In this document: one piece after another, positions 48,484 through 60,520 of the stretch
Position numbering within the stretch: the first letter of the stretch is position 1
Layout of the letters: the number at the start of each line of letters is the position of its first letter
Source of the DNA: Cryptomeria japonica
Lineage: Eukaryota; Streptophyta; Pinopsida; Cupressales; Cupressaceae
Length of the DNA stretch: 64,000 nucleotides
Direction: 5' to 3'
Assembly (NCBI RefSeq): GCF_030272615.1
Contig: NC_081405.1
Coordinates: 22,484,047-22,548,046 of the forward strand
Notes under the pieces: generated by a model
What the model was told of the DNA's origin: nothing
Database searches by the model: none
What the model saw: the letters and a program-made list of their open reading frames with translations, nothing else
Made by a program: the position numbers and the translations under genes

Positions 48484-50418
48484 TTACAAACCACAAAATT
48501 AGATGAATTGATATACTTTCAAAAAATCATATGCATCAGCCATCCCATTGAATAAAGTTCAGAAAGGATTATCCAATATTGTATGTAAGAAGAACTCTTA
48601 GATAAATCTGTATGTTGAATTTTAGTATCAATTTTTAGCATCACTCCAATATCCAAAATTACTCATCGAGGCTACTGCAAAGGATTTGCTGTCATTTCAA
48701 GGATTTGTTTTACATTCCTGTCATACAAACATTATTTCTTTTGGCTAACATAAGGATGTTTGAATACCCACTTTCATTCTTTCCTGCTACCCATTTACTA
48801 TGCATTTCAATTATTTGGCCATCAAATTTAAGTGTTGAACAGAAGGGATGTATTATATCTTAGTCACGTTCATTTTTTATGTTTGCAGCACTGACATTAC
48901 AAACTAATGTGTAATTTCTGCTCTCTTCAAATTTATTCTAATATTTTAATTGATGCAATTAAATCAACTCTCATTTACTCTTTTTTATGGAGAAAATCTC
49001 AAGCTATTAGATGTTGCAACAGCAGTAGGAGATTACCATTTCCATGATGACTCATCTCTGTAGTTTCACATCTTCACGCCTCTATCTGAGAAGCATTTAG
49101 TAACATTTTACTTAAACTTCTACTATACTTCCAAAGCTGTAAGGGAAATCATGGAAACTTGAAGTTGCAGTTTAAGCAATTTATGTGTTAATTAATGTGA
49201 AAAAAGAGAAAAAAATTATTTTCAATTAGTGTAATGATTAATGTGACATTTGAACTGGGTTATTAATGGTGGAGTTGAACCCAAGACCATGAAAAACATA
49301 CCTATGATTTAAACCCTCTCCGCTTATTAGGGCGACTTTTGACCCACTAATTTAAAGTAAAGTAATATTTTCATGGCAATTAACGGACAATATCAGCTCT
49401 CAAAGAACAACATATTTAAAAGTCTAAAACAAACAAACTATATCTGAAACTTCAGCTATAGGAAAGGAACATTATTACATCATTTACTTAACCATATCGG
49501 CTGACAAAAACATGAAAAAACCCTCAAAAATTAGAACCAGTACTGATTTTATCTATTATGGAGGTTAAAAGTTATTCTATCCTATTCTTATATGATATAT
49601 AACTGAGCGGAATTTTGTTCGATTGAGTTTGCATCCGTCTGAGCTGAGGTTTGTGCATTGTCTCTGTCGCTATCCATGGTGAATGCCAACTATATAAAAA
49701 ACTCAGAGAACTGGTCACAAACGTCACGCGTTCGAATCTACGGAACGTGAATTCTGATGGGGGCTTTATTGAAGATAATTGATGCTGTGAACATGTATGT
49801 AACTCTTGCTTTAATTTTAGAACTCCAGTTTGTTTCCATGCACAACAAGAAAACAATTTTTAGTTTTAGTGGAATAAAGCATGTGCACTCACATGTGTTG
49901 TTTTATTTTTAGGAGACTATTTATAGTTTTATTTAGTTTATTATTTTTAGAGACTCAATTAATTAACTATTTGAATAATGCATAATGAATGCATGAAATG
50001 TAATCAAAAGTGAACTATTTGTTGGAAGAGGCTGCAACCTCTATAAAAACTGCTGAATTGCAATTTTAGTATGGCCTGCAACAAGGCAATTGGGTTTTCC
50101 AAATATGAATAAAAGATTTGTGTTTGTGTCAAAAGATTTCTTGTTTCTTTATCCTCTGTTTTAAATTCTACATTTATTACCCAAGATGTTTCCAACTGGT
50201 CGACAAGTTGGGTCAAGAAAAAGGCACTCAAATCTTTTGGTTTATGAAGACTGCATCATGCGATGCTTTGCATAGGGGCGATGGAAGAGGAAGCCAGCGA
50301 GATACAGCTAAGGGAATGGTTCACATTAAATCTACTGACAAAAAGATAGATCTATATACTTTTGAGCATTTAAAGATTTTTCAATTCAGGCCACTACATG
50401 TACCAGAATGAGTTGAGT
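48484..50418. other. 1.9 kb without a confirmed gene
   Basis: Two open stretches are unassigned: 49572-49856 minus (94 codons) and 50118-50411 plus (97 codons, with KGMVHIKSTDKKIDLYTFEH). The second ends 7 bp before a MITE. Neither has recognised domains or partner exons. Confidence 0.4.
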
Positions 50419-50565
50419 CTATTCCGGTTCTAAAATAGATCTTTCGTACAGCGTGTTAGCGACAAGTGAGTCTATTGCAGCCGCTAATTGCAAAATCGAC
50501 GGTGTAAAACGTGCGACTAACACGCATGTTAGTCAATCCATACTATTGTTTTAGAGCCATAATAG
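50419..50565 (-). mobile_element. 147-bp MITE-like element, copy 3
   Basis: Reverse-complemented, it aligns end to end with 13835-13981: shared GATTGACTAACA, GTTTTACACCGT, GATTTTGCAAT and CACGCTGT blocks and identical length. Terminal inverted repeats are CTATTCCGGTTCTAAAA and TTTTAGAGCCATAATAG, extending to GTC/GAC outside. Confidence 0.75.
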
Positions 50566-51394
50566 ACGCGTTTAATTTATTGTCGAACATGTTGTCTGCG
50601 TTCACCAAGACGAAAACACAGCATGAGAGACATGATGATTATAGAGAATAGCCTATCGTCTTATTTCATTAGTGCGACAAACAAATGAAATTGTTTCGGA
50701 AATTTTTTTCGACAATGCTCTTTTTTACCAGCGTCTTACAATAGACAAATCCGGCCTATCAACTAATTATTCAATTTGATAATGAAAGCTTCTTCTCAAA
50801 TTTTTTTGTTAAATTATTTATATATTTGGTCTAAGATGTCATTATAAGCTTTATATTTTTTAATAAAATGCCTTTCTTTTTTGAAATTATAAGTTTCATT
50901 TTCTTATATTTAATTGTTTCAAAAAAGAAGAATATTTATATAATATTTAATTGTATATATACATATGTTTTATAAGAACAATAATATTTATATAGATTTT
51001 TTTGTAATGTATTTATTTTTTAAAGAAATTATGAGATAATTAATTCATGTTAGTCTTAGATTGTTTAATTTGTAAAAGAATTTAATTCATTGTTCACTTT
51101 TTCTTTTCTTTTTTTAAGTTATAGCTATAAAGAAGGTTTCTAAAATGAATTGAAGAATATAATGTTTTTTTTAATTTTTGTTATCGGAATTAAATGGATA
51201 TTGATAGCAATTGGTCCATTGACCAAACCTAGCATAAGAGTGTTCCACTTGTTAATAAATTATTGTACTGAGACGTCCATAAATTAAATTAGGCTCAATG
51301 CTAAATGTTAAATGGCATGAATTTTCTAATTTTGCCATTACATTTTGCATCCAAGTGCATTTCAAAGTATATGGGTATTCTCATCCAACATGAA
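50566..51394. other. No gene recognised
   Basis: AT-rich, low complexity, no open frames of note. Confidence 0.45.
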
Positions 51395-51640
51395 AAGTAA
51401 CTAGCAATCACACTTTGGTGTGCAATGGGTATGCCAAAGAGATGTGGAAGGTCAATTAGGTAAATTTTTGGTCTATGTTTTGTATACATTTATGTAGTAC
51501 AAGAGGTCAATTAGGGAAATGGTCTATTTTTTGCATACATAAATTATGTAGTACATGACGTCAATTTGTAGGCCATTTAGAAAGAAAAAAATTGGTGCAA
51601 GAAATGTCTCAATGGAGAAGTGATAATAATGCAAATGAGA
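51395..51640 (+). repeat. Stray copy of UGT 3' flank
   Basis: GTGTGCAATGGGTATGCC, then TTTTTGGTCTATGTTTTG, then ATGTAGTACA and TCAATGGAGAAGTGATAAT match 41435-41610 downstream of UGT-2. Inside it, a ~55-bp block (GGTCAATTAGG to TGTAGTACA) is duplicated. No UGT coding sequence is adjacent. Confidence 0.6.
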
Positions 51641-51649
51641 TTGAGGATA

Positions 51650-53770
51650 AGCCCAAATTCCCCAACTACTCAACTCACCAAAGAAATAACACAAATCCAA
51701 TGTTTAATTTAACAAGAATTCTTTCCATATCAATTCATGAAATATTACACAAACTCATAACTTCATGATCTATTCAATTGAAATTGAAATCAATTCACAA
51801 ATTTATTTGTCTATAACAAAATAAAACAATACATCTCCACTCTGCACAAACTAAACATAAATCCAACACCCTTTTAGTCTTTTCCTTCACTATGCTTTTG
51901 CATCCTCAATGCTTACTCTCAAAATCGCATTCTCTCCCTTTACCTACTGTGTGGATTGCTCTCTACTCAAACACTTTCCTCTCTTTTCTCCAACATACTT
52001 TGTATTTCCATGCATCTTCTTAATTTGCACATATCTTCTTAGATGTCAGTACCACTCCTCCTATATATTCACTTCCTTCTCTCATTGGTGTTCACATTTA
52101 GCTTTGTTCATTTAGAAACATTCTATCATTTCAAACTTGCAATATTCTCTAAATTGATGTGCCACTCTCTACTACACCCTTTCCTCTTTTAGTGATGTTA
52201 AAGTTTTGTTTACCAATATAAGCACCTTTCTCTTTTCTTCTACTCATTTCTCACTCCCTCTAGCTTTTGTTGCATTCCTCCACTCTCCTTCACACTCAAC
52301 TCTCTTAATTATCTCTATTTCTTTTTTTTTTAATTTTCCACTCATACTTGTGCATCCACTCCCTATTCTCTTCTTGCATACTATATCATTTTCCTCTATT
52401 TTTGCGCTACTTTATTCCTTGCAAACTATTCCACACTCTTTTTTAAGCAGCCATTTTCTCTCTTATTTAAGAGCATAAAATAATTTGGTCATTATTCCAA
52501 TCAATGCAAGTGCATATTTGCAAAGAGAAGGAATACTTATTGTGCAGTTTTGGAATATTTGCAAACAAAATAGAAGACCACACAAACAAACAAAAAAGTA
52601 TAATTATGCTAACATTTCCCCCTTTCTAAATTGTTGTTGAAATCATCAAATTTATCTTGCTAAGAGACCCTTCTTAATTCTTACACAATTAAACTTGTTG
52701 ATTACATAATATGGATACACATATTTTAGAAAATATTTTCCTAAAGAAACAAATCTTGAATCAAGCAAGGCTCCATGAAGCTACCCTGTGACCCTCTAAA
52801 GGGTGTAGCTTCGAGCTGAATTCCTAAGTTCTCAATCCCGAGCTCTCGAATCACAGAGTCTTGAATTGTTCAATAACAATCCATATTGAGCTCAACACCA
52901 AATCATAAACTTGTCTCCAAAATCAATCTTCACAATACACATGCATTCATCGAGTTTGTCAGTAGAAAGCTAAAAAAGGAAAACAAGATCAAGACACCAA
53001 AAAATATTCTCAAGCAAGACACCATCTCAAAGTGAGAAGCTAAATTGAGATTATGTAAATTCCTCCATCCTTTGATGATACTAGCCTCCAAATGTGAAGG
53101 CTCAAAGTATGACTTTGTGATTAGGGTCAAAACAAGAATCATTAGTAAAAGCTTCACCATCTGGTTCATCCTTATCCTCAACACAAGCTAATTTTCCTTT
53201 ATTTGACTATTCTTTGAGTTTTCCTTTACGAACATCACTTGCTTGAGTTCTACAAGAACAAACTATGTGACCCTTTTTATAATAAAAGATTTGATTTATC
53301 CTTACCTTTTATTATTGCTTCATGAATATAGTAAGCATCATCTTCTGAACATTCTTTTGTTATCTTTTCTTCTGCTAAAAAGGATGAAATTATATCTTCT
53401 AAGTTTTGTGAAATTATTTGGATGGGTATAAAAATAACATTAACATATTTTAAAAGAAAATTGTTTAGCAATATGATGCCTTTAACATCGTCATCATCTA
53501 TTAGATTCTTAACTTCTACTAGTTTCCTAATAAGAGACCTCAAATTACTTATATAATTTTACACTATGATTCTATCTTCTATTTTAGACCTAAACAATTG
53601 AAATTTTAAAAAGGAATTTTGTGTTAGCATAATACATAACTTCCTTTGTCAGTTACCATACCTTTCTTAGCGGTCCAATCCTTACCATTTCTCAACTGTG
53701 TATCTAATTCTTCTTTGTATTTATTCATGCTATTTTTTTAATATTATTATCGCATTAGATTTGTCTTCAC
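51650..53770 (-). mobile_element. Copia remnant E: LTR end, PPT, gag piece
   Basis: LTR end TTATGCTAACA finishes at 52614, followed by the complement of a polypurine tract (TTTCCCCCTTT). 52615-53110 matches 8932-9500. Further right, about 53.75-53.28 kb on the minus strand encodes a copia gag-like piece (VKGIILLNN and SQNLEDIISSFLAEEK motifs). The pol domains are missing. It is old and broken; the left edge is uncertain. Confidence 0.5.
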
Positions 53771-54714
53771 TGCATTTTCATTAGCTATCAAAGCGGTGTA
53801 CCACAAGGGAAATGTGATTCAAATTCTGCAATAGAATATCGTGTAGAGGAAATTGTTATGCTCAGTGTTTAGAGGTGATATGATCTAGTGCGCAACCCTG
53901 TGAGAAGGTGGTTAACGGTGACTCTGCCCATCCAGTATGCAACCATGTGAAAAGATCTAAATTCAGTGGTATCATTTCTCTACTGCACGTTCAATATTCT
54001 TATCTGTCATGCTATGTTATTAAAAATTTCTTTATTGTGGAGAAATAGCAATGGATGTTAAGTTTTCTATGAATACGTCGATGAAAGCAAATAATGCAAA
54101 ATACGCTAGAGGTTTGCTAGTAGTCGTGAGATCCAGAATACAGTGCACTGGTGCATATGGGAAGGAGAACATTTGCATTCATAGTAGTAGATTTTGCAAG
54201 GACAAGTGAATTTCAAACTTGTCAGACAATGTTAGTTGCGTGGTGAGCAATCATAGAGCATAACTTGCAGCCCGTGATAGCACCAGTTTTTACTGTGCCT
54301 TATTAGACACTCTCCAAAACATTGGAAACCTACAACTAGATGAATTGATTCAACAAGGACTCTTGAAATATTTCATTTTCCACGTCTGCACAGCTTGAAC
54401 AAGGTTGTGATGTTGATGATGAAGGCAAGGTAGAATGCCCACATAAGCATCCCCATCTCACTACATGAACCTGTCAAACTCACACTTCAATGTTTCTTTT
54501 CGTCCATAAAAGGATGTGTATGTCCAAATAAAGTGTGTATGTTATCATACCATTAATAATAATACTACTTTTTTTTTTCGGGAGTACATTTTCTTTTGGT
54601 GTTATTATTTCTTCTCTGAAGATACTTCTTTTAGATGTGCAACTCCTCAAAGGTTCTAAATATACAAAATAGAAGATCAAGATGTACATAATAATATTGG
54701 CTAAATAATGTCAA
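53771..54714. other. No gene recognised
   Basis: Mixed sequence without assignable frames. Confidence 0.4.
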
Positions 54715-55010
54715 TGAACAGAAGAAGTTTGACAAGGTTGATGTCGATCACACTCAACATCTCTAATGAGGTTCAACCACATGTTCAAAGTGCGACAACA
54801 TCAAAGGAGGCCTGAGATGCTCTCTCCGTCATCTATAAAGTGTAGAACCGAACAAAGATTCTCCATCTTCAGTCCAAACTTCATACACTTACTATGCAAG
54901 CTAGCAAGAAAGTTGAGGACCTATTGTGTCATGTATCTACAGTTAGAGCATAGCTTCTCACACTTGGAGAGAAGGTGGAGGACAAATTTCTTATCCCAAT
55001 CTATTGATTC
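54715..55010 (+). mobile_element. Copia gag fragment
   Basis: Plus-strand sequence encodes copia gag (UBN2)-like motifs (NEVQPHVQSATTSKEA and KLHTLTMQASKKVEDLL). No LTRs or other domains are attached. Broken remnant. Confidence 0.5.
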
Positions 55011-56264
55011 CTATACAAAACTAACCAGCTTATTCATAGGAATAACTTTCGGGAAAATAACATTTAATTATTTATTAACTCTATTCAATAACACTATTTA
55101 TTTATTAAACTATAAACGCCTATCCAATTAATGTAATACTCTGATAGTGCTTGCAAGCATAGAACTTTTGTGCAAATTTAAGTTAGATTCATATATGTGT
55201 TTACTTTTGGGACAAATTTATCTCAAATTTGTAAGCAATTATACCTTGAGGATAATTTTTATTTGTACATCTTCATCTATCATGGATAACTTTATTTGAA
55301 ACTTTCTGCTAGTGATAATTTTTAGCCATGACTTGCAAATATTTTTTTTAGGTGCAAGTTTATCTCAATATATATCTCATTCTTTTGTACAATTTTGCTT
55401 GTGATACAAAATTATCCCAAACTCCAAATATCTCTTTATTGTGTGTGGTTAATAACTCAAATGAGTTTTTCTTTGATAATTAAAGTTCACTCTTTTAGAT
55501 AATTTTAGCCAAGATTTATAAACCTTTTTATATAGAAGACAAATATATTGGACGTTTGTAAACATTTCTTTTCTAGATTAGTTTTACTTAGAAAAATTTA
55601 ATAAGTTTAATAAGAGTTCACTAGATTTAAATAGTTGCAACCTCAACACATCCATGTAAGAAAATCAAAATAGAAAGTGATTGCTTTAAATAGTGACAAC
55701 TTTTAAAATAGAAAGTGAATGATTTTAATAATTGCAACTTTCTATATTTTAGTAGGTGCAAGTTTTTACATTTTTCTATTTTTTTAAAATTAAAATAAAT
55801 GAATGAATTCAAAAGTTGAAACTTTCTATTTTTTTAAATAATTAAATAAATTTGAATAGTTACAACTTTCTATTATTTTAATAGTTGCAACTTTGTATAT
55901 CAATTTCCAATTTTTCAACATGATAAGTTTGTTTGCTTGATAGCCAATAATACAAAATGGGCATGTTTCCATTTAGAAGATTTAAATATGATATCGGATT
56001 TGACTTGTTTTTTATTTCCAACATATAAAGCAAAAATAATATACATGTATATTAGATGTTTGATTTTAATAATTGCAACTTTTTATTTTTAATTAAAATA
56101 TAATAACGTATAAAATAATTACCTTAATAATAATATCTATCTACATTTTTACATATTTTTTTCTAAATATAAACATTAATATATTATATACACACATCAA
56201 ATTATACTTTCTAACGTCTAACTTTAAAATATTATTTATATCAACGTGACCCTTGCAGCCCTTC
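55011..56264. other. AT-rich spacer with palindromic AGTTGCAACT-type words
   Basis: No gene. Between 55630 and 55895, about seven variants of the palindrome AGTTGCAACT occur, each followed by TTCTATTTT-type sequence; the copy at 55883-55892 is perfect. Another near copy is at about 56075. Confidence 0.55.
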
Positions 56265-56738
56265 TCGTTCGAGTGCTAGTTAAAAGGCCATCAATGATCT
56301 AAAGAATCTAATTATTAATCTGACCCGCACGCGTATCTGACTATTTCCCTTTAAGGAAGGTATTAACATGCAAGAACTAAGTCAAGAGATGATCGGGTTT
56401 TATAATTGAAGGCACGCAGGCAAAATGATTATTTGCAGGGCAACAATGGCGAGTGGAAGTCCACATGTTGTTTCATCATAACTGACTCAAAAGTGTATGA
56501 TGATTTATAAAGTCTCACCAGGCAAAAGACATGGCCCAGCAACAATGGCGATTTATAAGTTAAGGCAGGCAACATAATTATAGTCAAGAAACGAGGTTGA
56601 CCGTAGAATCTCCCACATTTCTACTCTTTACACCTGTCGCGCAATAACTTGAAAAATGATGGAGTGTGCGAGATGTGGAGGAATCGGGATTTATAAGTGA
56701 AGGCAGGCAAAAAGATGGAGCAGAGAAAAGCTGCAACA
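56265..56738 (+). promoter_or_regulatory. UGT-3 upstream region with repeated core promoter/leader pieces
   Basis: The block 'ATCGGGATTTATAAGTGAAGG' type plus GGCAGGCAAAA recurs at about 56391-56472, 56491-56550, 56550-56571 and 56682-56712 (the one nearest the gene). The first includes ATGGCGAGTGGAAGT and 11 codons of UGT N-terminus ending in a stop (56446-56481); the second also has AACAATGGCG. The TATA-like ATTTATAA at 56689-56696 is 43 bases before the ATG end of the leader. The extra ATGs may act as upstream starts if transcription begins further up. Confidence 0.65.
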
Positions 56739-58342
56739 ATGGCGAGTGAAACAATGGCAAATGCAAGTGCACATGTTGTAGTGTTGGCGTTTCCTCAAGC
56801 AGGCCACACAAATCCCATACTGCAATTCTCTAAGGATTTGGCCTCCCAAGGCGTGATCATCACTTTCGTCACCTTCAGCTTCGACCACCACAGAATGTTA
56901 AAGGCGGACAAAATGCTTCAACGCCTGGGTATACGTGTTCAGTTCGAGTCCATTCCGGACCAACTTCCGCCTGGAATGGACATCGTTTCAGATGTTCTTT
57001 ACATTTTCGGGCACTTACAGCATATCGAGGGATCCGATCTGGAAGAGCTCATTCGCCGCCTCAACGAAACGGGACCTCCTGTCACATGTATTGTTCACGA
57101 TGCCTTTATGCCCTGGGTTGCCCAAGTTTCAACCAAATTAAACATCCCCCGAGCTGTTTTCTACACGCAGTCTGCAACTATTGGCGCAATCTATCATCAT
57201 TTCAAATATGGTTGGTTTGTTAAATATCTTGCCTTTTTATTAATATAGAAAACAGGAATCACGATCCCTAAGTCGTACGACTTGTGAGCTCTTTAAACTC
57301 TCCAAACTCTTCCTATTTTCACTGTTTGTGCAATATTAATGTAAAACTTTATTTACAGCAAAAGTATATTTGAAGTTTTGGTTTTGTGTTCGCAGTGGAG
57401 AAGTGGAATAACTGCGCACAGGATTCGAAAGAAGTTGTTGTCATTCGGGCCATCGGCGAGATGAGAATGCCCGATTTACCGTCGACGCTTTTTCCTCCAC
57501 TTCTCACTGCGGGTTTGTATGACAGCAATCTACGCTTCGTCGAAAGCTTCAATGGTGCATCGTGGGTGATTTTGAACACGTTTGATGAGCTCGAAGAAAA
57601 AGCGATGAATTACCTAAGGGAAGCAAATGTTCCAGTCTGTACAGTGGGTCCACTCATTCCCTCCGCCTTTCTGGACAGAAGAAATAGCGACGACACACAG
57701 TTCGGCGGCAGCCCGTGGGAAGAAGAGACGGAGGCGTGTATGGAATGGCTGCACTCAAAGCCTCATCACTCTGTTGTCTACGTTTCCTTTGGCAGCATAG
57801 CCGCCATTAGTACACAACAAATCCAGCAAATAGGTCGAGGCTTGCAGAGCAGTGGACAGAACTTTTTATGGGCGATCCGTCCTGCTGCGGGGCAGACAAC
57901 GGTGTGGGAAAATTTTAGGGAGGGTTTTGCGGAGGAGATTGGAGATCGGGGTTTGATTGTGAAGTGGAGTCCTCAGCTCAAAGTGTTGAATCACCCGTCT
58001 GTGGGGGCGTTTATGTCTCACTGTGGATGGAATTCCACGTTGGAAGCGCTGAGCTGTGGCGTTCCGCTGCTCGCCTGCGACCTCTGCTTCGACCAGCCCA
58101 CCAATTGCAAATTTATTGTGGAGGTGTGGAAGATGGGTGTGAAATTGAGGCATGGAGATGGTGATGTGACGTTTGAGTGGGATGAGATTGAGAGATGTGT
58201 GCGAAGGGTGATTTGCAGCGAGGAGGGAGCAGAGCTCCGAAAGAATGCGGTCCATTGGAAGGAGTCGGCGAGAAAGGCGAAGATGGAAGGCGGTTCTTCT
58301 CACTCCAACGTTAACAGATTTGTTAAAGAGGTAACCAAGTGA
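56739..58342 (+). CDS. UGT-3: family-1 UDP-glycosyltransferase, intact, 472 aa
   Basis: Exons are 56739-57210 and 57396-58342; the 185-bp intron is phase 1 with donor GTTGGT and acceptor TTCGCAG. Catalytic His is H23 in FPQAGHTNPI and the Asp is D121 in VHDAFMPW. The PSPG box runs from WSPQ to CFDQ with HCGWNS; relative to UGT-1 an Arg near its end is Cys (LCFDQ), and a 3-residue block after the box is missing (KLRHGDGD against KLRRTQNADGD). Cys-Asp stands where most plant UGTs have Trp-Pro, as in UGT-1. The start chosen is the ATG in AACAATGGC matching the other copies; an in-frame ATG at 56715 would add eight residues. The C-terminus GGSSHSNVNRFVKEVTK is conserved across the cluster. It is a probable cytosolic glucosyltransferase of small metabolites, substrate unknown. 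Confidence 0.93.
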
Positions 58343-58560
58343 AGAGAATGAGCCAGAGTGTTGGATGGTTTGCTATCAGAACAGAATGGTATTGAAGAGT
58401 TTTAAGGATAAAGATAGTTTACTCCAGAGCAGTATATCTTATTTTATTGGTTTTTTAAGTGTTGTTCTTAAATATACCTTATTTTATTGTTTTCTAAGTG
58501 TTGTTGTTATGTTATTTAACTGGAAAAATGAATGTTATTTATTTATGTTTTTACATATAG

Positions 58561-59180
58561 AATGAGGGTTTGGTGTCTCTAGTGGGTTGATACCAACGAA
58601 TTTGTAAAAGAAGTTTTCTATATATAAGGAAGCTATTTTGTTGTGGAAAACTCTTGTAAGAGTTTCCACATATATCTTGTAACTTGTGATGCGTGATAGT
58701 TAGATCCATGTGAATGTTAATATGCAATGAATATGCTTTGAGATTAAGTTATATGTTTATGATATTAACTTTGTTGTCACCATAATAACAGTTTGAAGAA
58801 GTAAACTTGTGAAGAACAGGATCATCCATCATTTGTTAAAAGGTGGAAATTTGAATGTGAGGGGTTGGTGCCTCTAACTAAATGAGGGATCATTGTCTCT
58901 AGTGGATAAAGCATTCATGAATTGAATGAGGGGTTAGTGCCTCTAGTGGGAAAGGTTCTCACAAATAGAACGAGGGGTCGGTGCCTCTAATGAGTTGATA
59001 GCTACAAATTCATAAAAGAAGTTTTCTATGCATAAGGAAGCTATTTTGTCATGGTTTTCTCCCAAAGTGTTTCCACATATATCCTGTGTTCAACTTGTGA
59101 TGCATGATAGTCAGATCCATGTGAATGTTAATATGCAATGAATACGCTTTGAGATTAAGTTATATGTTTATGATACTAAG
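58561..59180 (+). repeat. ~210-bp direct repeat with GAGGGGT minisatellite
   Basis: 58561-58769 and 58969-59180 are about 85-90% alike (AAAAGAAGTTTTCTAT, GGAAGCTATTTTGT, GTGATGCATGATAGT, ATGTTAATATGCAATGAATA). A ~22-bp word, GAGGGGTTGGTGCCTCTAGT and variants, occurs five times (about 58563, 58860, 58883, 58927 and 58971). Confidence 0.85.
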
Positions 59181-59189
59181 TTGAAAAAG

Positions 59190-59259
59190 AAAAAGTTTGT
59201 TGTTATACTGATTCACCCCCCTCCCCCCCCCCCCCTTTAGTATAACCATGTTCTCAACA
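59190..59259 (+). mobile_element. LTR-like end with C run
   Basis: ATACTGATTCACCCCCCTC, a run of C, CTTTAGTATAACC and a CTCAACA end resemble the 3' end of the LTR family of element A read on its coding strand. It may close an LTR that includes the preceding direct repeats; the start is not found. Confidence 0.4.
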
Positions 59260-59429
59260 AGGATCTATCCCATGGATTTATCGATGTATCATGATTGTTA
59301 GCAAGAGTAAAGGGGAAAGTACAGTCTAAAGATCTATACTCCAAATATATCTTATTGTAGTTTTAATACCCCAGAGGACTGTAAGAACCTTAAGGTACCA
59401 GAAACAAGTTCCTACACTAATCTTGAGAG

Positions 59430-59750
59430 GAGGGTAATGCAAAAAAATTATAGATATTAACAACAATATAGAAAATTAATAGAAATAAGCATGAATAGCA
59501 TGCATGCTACAACACAGTGATTTACGTGGGAAAAACCCTTTAGAGAGAAAAATCCTGCACTCCAAAAGTTGCTCAATATATTATTTAGAAATCAACAACA
59601 AATTACAATATACTTGCAAAGAAAGCTTGTCACAAGAGTATCACCAATGGAGATCTAGAGGCAACTCAACAACTATCGGATTCTTAGGATAAATCACATT
59701 ACACAATTATAATACAATTTCCTAATAAAATAGAGTTTCCTTCTAGGAAA
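59430..59750 (-). mobile_element. Possible LTR fragment, reverse orientation
   Basis: GATTTACGTGGGAAAAACCC, AAAAATCCTGCACTCC and following sequence has the look of a copia LTR R region on the minus strand. There is no partner LTR or coding part. Low certainty. Confidence 0.3.
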
Positions 59751-60520
59751 AACAAATCGCACAAAATATAAATTATTAGATCTATGACCTAATGCTAATC
59801 AGTCATTATTCACAATGATAAATTATAAATAAAATTTTCTTTTGGGGGCACTACCCATGAAAACCTCATCGGGGTGTATGGCCCATTGGACCCCCAGATG
59901 ATCAGGGGATTGGAGCCCACAAGGGGGATACCTCTCATTCTAACCCCTTATGCTCATGTACCAATAGTACCTTTTTATTACTACAATTTTGAGATACCAT
60001 TTTCCTAGCAAGGACCTAGCAAAGGAAATTAGTAGATGTGAAAGTAAATTAGAATAATAAATCATCCATACAATTGTAAACCATAAATCACAAGATAATA
60101 ACACATAGAATTCGACTAGAAACAAGATCATTGTATTATATCATTAGTCTCCAAAATTCATTATAGTTTTGGATCTCAATCTCTATATATCCTATCACGT
60201 CTATCTCATGTCCATATCATCTATATCTCATCTATATCTTTTGAATATCATTTACAATGTTGTTATATACAATTCCCAGGATGGATATTACTCCTAAGGT
60301 CAGCTATTAATGTTTACTATATTTCCAATGTTTCTAATTAGAGATATGGTTAATTACCTTTGATACTTAGTTATATTAAATAGCATTAAGTAAATCACAT
60401 TTTTTTTAAAATAACTATGCATTTATATTATACATGGTTGATCATAGTTCTCATCAGTCAGAGTCAATTATTCATCAGGATGATGATCCATTTTGGGATT
60501 GAAGTTTGATGAACATCCTA
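59751..60520. other. No gene recognised
   Basis: AT-rich with a short GC-richer block (59848-59945) and TATC-rich stretch at 60180-60250 (repeated CTATATCTCAT words). Confidence 0.4.

Noticed and set aside
49690-49760. GTTCGAATCT suggesting a tRNA T-loop
   Set aside because: No matching acceptor stem, D-loop or anticodon arm at the right distance.
56715-56738. Upstream in-frame ATG as the start of UGT-3
   Set aside because: The ATG at 56739 has the AACAATGGC context and aligns with the starts of the other copies; the upstream one would add an unmatched extension.
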